Positions 56,778 to 64,000 of a stretch of DNA of 64,000 nt are shown piece after piece; the first letter of the stretch is position 1; each line of letters begins with the position of its first letter. Made by a program: the position numbers and the translations under genes. The stretch is from Marsupella aquatica (lineage: Eukaryota > Marchantiophyta): NCBI GenBank assembly GCA_973895155.1, contig OZ316894.1, forward strand, positions 25,916,001 to 25,980,000, in the 5' to 3' direction. A model generated the notes under the pieces. It was not told the DNA's origin and did not search any database. It worked only from the letters and a program-made list of their open reading frames with translations.

Positions 56778-59481
56778 CCCTTGTCAATAGAGTGGGGTTT
56801 TCCTCAAGAAAGTTTTATTAATAGAGGGAAACCAAACTCCATGCAATTTGGGTTAAGCACCAGTAAAGTGGGTTCATATCGTGGAACCCCAGCCAAAAAA
56901 ACAAACGAACATTGAGAGAAAAAAAAGACCTTAAGATAGACGACACAAGTTTTAGAGGATAGTAATTAGCCTTGCATTATGGGAGAGGCTGTGAGCTTTT
57001 ATCCCCTAATAGTAGACTACAGTAGCAGAGCTACCCACAAGAGGGCACCCATTAGGACCACACAAATATCTGGTTTGGCTTGTCTAAGATGCCAATCTGT
57101 TATCACCTGACTTGAGATTTTTGGATCTTTTGATAGGGTAGTGTAGTGGGATAGAATTTTGGGGCGGGCTTACTTTGAACACATTGATGGTGGTGGTCAA
57201 AGGTTCAGAGATTAGGTCCTGTTGTAGCTTGCATCCGAAGATTCACCCTTATCTCACAAAAAGGCTTAGAATCTTCTTCTTAATTGTTGCCCATAATGGG
57301 GTTTCCATGCTCTTCGAGATATTCCTGCTTTTAATTCTGATGATGAACTAGGCACTAGTACTCATATGACGTGGGAGCCTCCATATAAAATGATATCCTG
57401 TCTAAGATCGCTTTTTTGGGGGGCAAGTTATGTCACTGTTTTGTTACGGGCAATTGATGACACTCTTCCATGAGGTTATTCGAAGTCCTCATTGGTTTCC
57501 TTCAATTTCACGTCAAGAAGATATAAGATAGTATTTGAGTCCCCAAACTCTTGTTGGGCCTCGTGGGGTTAATGGACCTTTGGTCTTTCTGGGGTTTTCC
57601 TATGTTTCTCCCCTTCATTGGGTCGCCTGCCTTTGGAATCCTATCGCCCTGTTTAACGGCTTTTGTTGTTTGGTAGTTCTGACATTTATTTGTAGCGTCT
57701 GCAAGGCACTTGATTTCCAAGTCAAAAAAAGTTCAAAGCCTTGGGGTCCTCCCTATGGATTTTCCCAATTTTTTGTGTTTCGCTTTCATAGTCTTCTCAT
57801 TGTTGCATTTTGGTTGAGGTGTATCTGACACAAACGGAAAAGATTGAGTGGAAGGTTGGAATGTAGGGCCTGGATCACGATAGGGTAAGTTGTAGGGAGA
57901 ATAAATAAAAACTGTCTTAGGTTTTCTTGAAATTTTTAATGGACAAAAACTGTATTCTTACATCTCGAGATGTTCTTTCATGTGAATCTTAGATCACACC
58001 CTACATGGTTAAATAAGATTGTTACACCAAAAAAAACAAATCTGGACTTGTCCCAATCCAGATCATTATAACCAATTGGCTTGCAAGGATGAACTTTTGA
58101 ATTGAGAAAATAGGAATTCCGTGTTTGAGCAGAAAATCGCTAACCTAGATGTAGGTCTTGGAGAGCCTATCATTTCTGTCAAAGCAATCTTTTAAGAGAA
58201 GAAAAACTGTCCCAAATACTCTTCAGATGCCAACGGGAGAGCAAGTCATTTCTATCACCAATGACAGTGTTTAGATTTCTTTCCTATATGCTCTTCTGAC
58301 GCCAAAGACACAGGTCAACGCTAGTGATGTGAGAAGTAAGGAACCCATCTCAGACGAGTGCAGTACAATAGCGGCTAATAAGATCTTTTCCTTATTTTCG
58401 TTTGCCACGTGGACAATGTATGAGAACCACACTAGCAGAAACCCATGTAATATATATCACACTGCCATATTCTCGTGAAGAGAGCTCGTCCATGTATTCA
58501 ACGGTAGTTTCTTATTCCTATCCCAGAATTATTACTATACTTGCAATCACATCAAAAACAGAGTCATCCCAATATCCACTTCAGAAATTCTAGTTCTGGG
58601 ATGTAATTGTGATTTTCTCAGTTCACTGATGGAATATAGGACATGAACTGGGCAGTTTGCTGTCATAACATGCACCCAGCAATCGTGGCTGATATAGGGA
58701 TGTGCTTTCATAACAGTTGGAGATGAATTCAACTTCCAGCCTGGAGCAGAATTTAAAAGGAAGAGTCCGACTCAGATCAGGATGTAAGCCGGAACAAAAC
58801 ATAGGCAGAACTAAGATGTTACAAACATGAGTACTGTTTGGCACAAGGCAGGGAATACTAACCAGAGCCTGCATAATTCAGCGAAGGGAACTAAATCATG
58901 TATTCGGAAACTGACAGTACTCGATCTCGGGGAAACATTAAGTCACGGGTCAGACCTTATCCTGACCATTACAATACCAATAGTTGTCGACCGACGATCA
59001 TGTCTATGTTGCCATGCTAGGAGACCACTGTTTATCTTCAAATGTTGCATCATTTGAGGAGCCCACATATCCAAAACCAGCAAAAAATTAGAAATCCCAA
59101 CTCTGATATGAAAGCGCTAGAAGGTGATGGGGGGAAGAACTTTCTAGGACAGTTAACAGAGGTTGACAATATTTAGGGTGAGGGGTTAGACTGGCCAGGA
59201 GAGAATGCCCACTCCATAAAACGAGGAAAAAATTGTTACTGCCTATGACGACTGGACTGTCATGTTACAGTTTCATATTTCGCACCTTGGTACAAATATT
59301 ACTGCCATCACGGCTGAAGCGATTAAGACCAATCAAGCTGAGCACTACGTTCTAAACTACAGAGTTGTTTCCCTTCCCATAACCATGAGATGGAAAACCA
59401 TGAATCTTAGAATGAATCTTAGAATGGAATTGATATCATTCTGCTATCCTGCTTCTGACTACCGTGCTTTTGAATGAGACC
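56778..59481. other. Gene-less interval downstream of starch synthase IV
   Basis: AT-rich sequence. A T/G-rich stretch at 57540-57830 has a 97-codon frame without a known domain. The last part probably includes the 3' UTR of the starch synthase gene. Confidence 0.4.
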
Positions 59482-59725
59482 CTACTTAAAGTACAAAGGT
59501 TTGGAGATCATCATCTAATGAAGCTTGCAGACACTACAGCAACGAATAAATATTAAATGCAAGAGATTGAAGCAAAGATGCCAAAACCTGCTTCTCTACC
59601 TGAATTTTCTACTTAAAGTAGAAAGGTTTGGAGATCATCATCTAATGAAGCTTGCAGAACGAATATATATAGAATGCAGGAGACTGAAGCAAAGACACCA
59701 AAACCTGCTTCTATACCTGAATTGT
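59482..59725 (-). repeat. Tandem duplication at the starch synthase stop codon
   Basis: Units starting at 59482 and 59609 (spacing 127) share CTACTTAAAGTA(C/G)AAAGG, GATCATCATCTAATGAAGCT and CAAAACCTGCTTCT. The second ends within two bases of the stop codon (59727-59729), so the 3' UTR begins with two copies of this unit. Confidence 0.85.
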
Positions 59726-59726
59726 C

Positions 59727-62700
59727 TCAAACCTGTGCTTGTGCCCTTTGGATACATTGCCTGTAAAGATCTACATACTGATCTGCCGAAAAATCCCAGC
59801 TAAAATCTATTTTCATGGCTTTCTTTACAATATTCTTCCACCATAGTTTGTCACTCTTATAGTAGGCTAGAGCACGATCCAGTGCATAATTTAAGCCCTG
59901 CATATTTCAGAACGAAAAACAAGAAATGAAAAGCTAGTTGCACTGACTGCAGAGATGGACTCACGCAACGAATCACATAGAATCCGGGAGGAAATAAAAA
60001 GGCTACTTATGTTTACAAAGGTGCGATCTAAATCCAATGAAAAATGATTTGAACAACGAAAGTCCTAAGAACCTAAAGAGCCTGAATACAAAAAGAGAAG
60101 TGCTTAGCAATATGACGAAACCTCACCGCTTCATCTGCAGCAGAAAACGTGAATCCATTCTTTTTGTCCTCGGGAATTGAGGGGTCATCCACATCAAATA
60201 CGCTGCCCCATTCATATCATATATCATTAGCTACACAGAATATATATCGATTCTTTTCCAAATGAGATGCTCTTAACAAAACCAAAGTATATCTCAGCTT
60301 TATAGAAACCATTCTCGAGGCATGCATGTTAAGCGTTATTGTAGTAGACAGGAAACTTGAGATGTACCTGTCAGCTAGCCCTCCAGTCTTCCTTACGACT
60401 GGAATACTACCATATCGCATTGCGATCATCTGCATAGAATAAGTCAACTCCTGAGCTTGTAACCAAAGCGTTGTTCCAAGACATATATCTTTCACTTCCT
60501 TCTCAATAAATGAGAGAAGTTGGAGTGAGAAGTCTTGCTGAAATAAATCATTAAACAATAGTTTCTAGTTAAATTCAAACTATATTTGTCTAAGCAACAC
60601 CAAGATGAGGAGACAATAAATATTTGTTCCAATCTTCTAAGAGCATAATGGGCTGCAATATCGACTTCCCGCCAAACCGAAGTCCAGATTGATCCTACTG
60701 AGAAAGTACCGACTCGACAAAAAAAGCAATTTCTTGTCGCAGGCTGTTCCAAACAGCCTACCATGAAATAGAATCTTACCTGAGTAAGCCCACAAGGCTC
60801 AAAAATTGATGGAATAATAAACAAATCCGATGCTGCATAAATTGAATGGGAAAGGCCCTCGTCATATTTAAGCACAAGTCGAATATGAGGATGATGCTCA
60901 AATTGTTTAGCAATTCCTTCAAATTCGCTCTGTGAAATAAAAGGTGACAGCATCTTGTGAGCCCAAATTTTTTTAAATCTCAATACTTCGCGAATTGGTA
61001 AACAACATATTGCCACCGTGTGGAAGCACTACTTATTGTCCCCCACGTGTTGTGTCTACCATTGCTATGATGCGATGAAAGACATATTATGAATCACACA
61101 AGAAGTGACTATACGGTGTCAGAGAAGTGTACATTACATGTACATTACATGTACATTACATGTATATTTACCGAATAGGCCGATTTAAATGTGCACGTAC
61201 CTGTATATTTGGGACCGGACTTGAACCTAACAGAACAAACTGGCCGCCAGACTCCAGAGTCCGGTAGATTGCATGACGAATCAAATGCACTCCCTTTTGT
61301 GGAACTAACCGTGTGATGACAGCCACCTAACAATTCAAGCACTTCAGGACAGGACAGAACGAATTGTATGCAACAAAGATCGCCAAGATAATTAAAAATA
61401 GATGCAAACTTCAAATTTCTGTTCTAGGATTTGTTCAAGTTGACGATCTTCGATAATCAATATTACTCATAATCTGATGCCTCGTCAAGTCTAAACCGGT
61501 TGATGCTTCTCCCCTCAAAGAAACAAACGGCCACTTAGCCTACATCTTCAGAGAACATACAGCAGTACGAATCTACCCTAAAGATACACATACCAGCGGC
61601 CTCTCCCCATCCGAATCTGTAGATGCTAATCCCAAACGGGACCTCAATGCAGATTTGATTGCAGACTTGCCACTCAAATCTTCGGCACTATACTGGAACT
61701 GAAGCAGGGGATCTGTTGCTGGATTCCATGCCTCATCATCAATTCCATTTAAGATACCCACAAATTTTCTATAATGTTGAGCTAGGGTAAGATGCAAACC
61801 ACGACCTGCCTGCACATCAAGATCAACCAATCAAGAGAAACAAACCCCCTTAGAGGAAGCAAATTTATGACACGACAGAATTACTATAACCGTCCCTCTC
61901 TTCCTTAAGTCCAGTTGGACCTCAGTCTACTAAACGAAATTCACGAAGTTGTTCGGGTTCTCTAGCTGAAGGTACTGGAGAAAAGTAACAAAATGAAAAC
62001 AGGGAACAAAGATGAGAGTACAACGTGAGAGCATAATTTACACATACATGTCAAAGACACGGGGAAAGATAAACATCAGATAGCTATTGAAAAATATAGT
62101 TCTGCAAAATTGGATATGGAAAGTTTACCTCGGGTGCCCGAACCTCCTGACCATAAGTTGGAGAGACAGTGGTGATAACGTTTGAGAAAACTAGGCCCCC
62201 CTATAACATCATTAAAGAGAGAACAGATTTCAGCCATAAAATGGAGGTGCTAATAATTAATTTCCCAACAGATTTGCTGCAATGAACTTTTCAAGGTGCT
62301 ACTCATAAGAATCATTTAGCTACTCAAGTAACTCTGTCAACAAGGAACACCTACCTTGAGAAGGTTTACTCGACCGTGATTGTAGTTGTCTTGCATCCTG
62401 TCTTGCCGATTCAGTTGCTGGACATTAAGGCCGCATGATGCCAATGCCCCAGGCGAATCAGTGCCTTGGTACTCAAAGTTGTGACAAGTAAATGCCAACC
62501 GTGCTGAGTCCAGGCCCTGCGGAACATAAATGTCCCAGTACAATGGTGCCTGCATAGAGATTTACAAGCTTTAATAGACGGGAACAGCAAGAAAAATACG
62601 AAAAAATACAAATCTGAGAGCTAGGAACAACAAGCAGAGAGATGAAATTGTACAAAAGGAAACGATGGGAGCTTACCACAGCTGCTGTCTGCCAATCATG

Positions 62701-63961
62701 GGTGTGGATCATGTCTGGTCGTTTTCCGGACTGAAGCAAAAATTCCAGAGCAGCACGACAGAAATACGTAAAGCGCTTGAAGTCATCATTTTCACCATAA
62801 AACTGGCCTCTCCAAAAGAACTTCGCAGGATGATGAGGTTCAATAAAGTACACTGGTAGTCCTGCAATGGTAAAAACAATTTCCTACTCAATAAATTGAC
62901 CTATAATAGAACTAAACAAATAGTAAAACTTTACGACACTGATTTTGAAGAAAGACATGGTTGCTTATAGAAATAAGCTAAGAGCTGCCAGACAAACCTT
63001 CAACAATTCCGTGCCAGATTTTATTTTTGTGCGTTTGACCATCAAAATAAGAGTAAAGCTCAACATCCAAAACCTACACCAAGGAATAGACAACGTGAGG
63101 AGCTGGCTTGTCTGACCAATGAAGAACCTCAAAAGTGCAGCACAAGATAATGTACAGGACGAATATTGACGATGAGCAGAAGAGCAAAGCAACATCAGAT
63201 CCACGTTTATTCTATCGAATCAGCAATAGCGTCATTCTCATCTCCTAGACATCGCATTATATGAATACCCCACCTATAGGAATTTGAAATGAAGACACCA
63301 TCGAAGAACTTACTCAAACATTAGGTGATAATACATATTTTTGCAGAAATACAACAGTCTCGCCCTGCTATAAAAACTTCTGTGACTGAGCTGGAACCCG
63401 AATTATAGAAACAATTCTTAGAAAAACTATTCAGTCTGGAAGTCAATGTCCCATGCTAACCAGGAAGAAAGTTTGTCACTAGACCTTCAAATTTTTTATC
63501 CGACTGTAGTCCATGCAGTCATACTTGGGAAGAATTATCTCCACCAGATGCCCCTTCTTCTGAAGAGCTTTTCCCAAACCTGTTACGACATCTCCTAATC
63601 CCCCGACCTTCAGGGAGCCAAAAGTCAAACTTAGAATTTCGTTCAATTCCATTCGTTCCGATGGGACTTCTAAAATCTTACAGGTGAGAAAGTATAGACA
63701 CAAAACTAAACAGGCGTAAGGCTAGAGTCCAAGCGAGCTTCTCTACCGTCATGCATGCTAGAATTATAGAGTTCTTAATAAAGTAAGCATCCATGCACTA
63801 GGTGTATCAATCGTCCACTGATCCAAATGTCCTCCTAGATGAAATCCTAGTAGTTAGGATTACAAGACCATCACTGCCAAGACCAATTATGTACAAGATT
63901 TCTCACCTTTGCAACTGGTGCCATTTCAGCGGCAATGTGAACCACGTGATAACCTGGCCTG
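59727..63961 (-). CDS. SS4: Starch synthase IV, catalytic half (5' part outside window)
   Basis: Twelve exons keep frame: 63907-63961 (approximate start), 63485-63607, 62998-63073, 62677-62861, 62355-62549, 62129-62200, 61594-61809, 61201-61326, 60780-60929, 60368-60429, 60127-60202, 59727-59897. They encode about 500 residues: HVVHIAAEMAPVAK|VGGLGDVV (the ADP-glucose-binding KxGGL motif, split by an intron after K), LPKYDCMDYSRI, FFWRGQFYGENDDFKRF, HTHDWQTAAVAPLYWD, TCHNFEYQGT, GILNGID, ITRLVPQKGVHLIRHAIYRT, SIFEPCGLTQMIAMRYGS and RKTGGL near the C-terminus. The FFWRGQ...FKRF block and CHNFEYQGT distinguish class IV from class III starch synthase. The enzyme transfers glucose from ADP-glucose to glucan chains (GT5/GT1 fold) in plastids, and class IV primes starch granules. 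The transit peptide and coiled-coil N-terminus lie beyond the window. All catalytic motifs are intact. Confidence 0.95.
61129..61166 (+). repeat. 11-bp tandem repeat in a starch synthase intron
   Basis: Three copies of TGTACATTACA plus a partial one, in the intron between exons 61201-61326 and 60780-60929, about 35 bases inside its 5' splice site. TGTACA is palindromic, so the transcript could form short hairpins. Confidence 0.85.
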
Positions 63962-64000
63962 TGAAGTGTAGAATGTCGTCAGTTTTCGTCTTGTAGCCAA

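Noticed and set aside
1-64000. tRNA or rRNA genes
   Set aside because: I saw no convincing T-arm plus acceptor pairing or rRNA core sequence while reading; a covariance-model search would be decisive.

Overview
This window looks like nuclear DNA of a land plant or close streptophyte relative. It carries three spliced genes of plant type: the 3' end of a pentatricopeptide-like (PPR-like) gene at the left edge, a complete PLATZ zinc-finger transcription-factor gene near 27-28.6 kb, and the catalytic half of a starch synthase IV gene on the minus strand at the right edge. Compact spliced genes with long leaders, sitting in old transposon-rich DNA, fit a non-seed plant (for example a bryophyte or lycophyte), but this is inference and the species cannot be fixed from the window.

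Layout. 1-943: PPR-like gene end (+). 2.6-5.4 kb: decayed plant non-LTR-type reverse transcriptase element (+), with its RT core lost and a small terminal-inverted-repeat element inside it. 5.4-24.4 kb: gene-poor, repeat-rich DNA with solo LTRs at 6.1, 16.9 and 18.4 kb, a pogo/Lemi-type element with perfect inverted termini and TA target duplication at 8.87-9.73 kb, several two-copy tandem duplications, two CpG-rich islets and a GC-rich block at 19.8-21.3 kb. 24.4-28.9 kb: CpG-rich leader and the PLATZ gene. 28.9-36.9 kb: base-balanced, mostly unique sequence with no gene I recognise. 36.9-59.5 kb: repeat-rich again, with minisatellites, a solo LTR nested inside a small inverted-repeat element (39.75-40.39 kb), a 570-bp inverted-repeat structure (42.16-42.73 kb), a 100-base assembly gap (47140-47239), and a relatively young RT element (51.24-54.86 kb) flanked by a perfect 10-bp target duplication and itself split by another small element. 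59.7-64 kb: starch synthase IV, twelve exons, running off the window.

The host genes do not form a functional cluster. The PPR-like protein would act in organelle RNA metabolism, PLATZ in nuclear transcription, and starch synthase IV in plastid starch-granule initiation. I did not find a novel multi-gene system. The strongest unusual signals are in the repeats: nested insertions with readable target-site duplications, at least five copies of one small element starting GGGGGT(C/T)TCACT, and a pogo-like element that matches plant Lemi/Emigrant termini in style. Exon boundaries for starch synthase IV and PLATZ were checked by reading frame and codon counts, and every junction keeps frame. The PPR 5' side and the PLATZ start codon remain uncertain.
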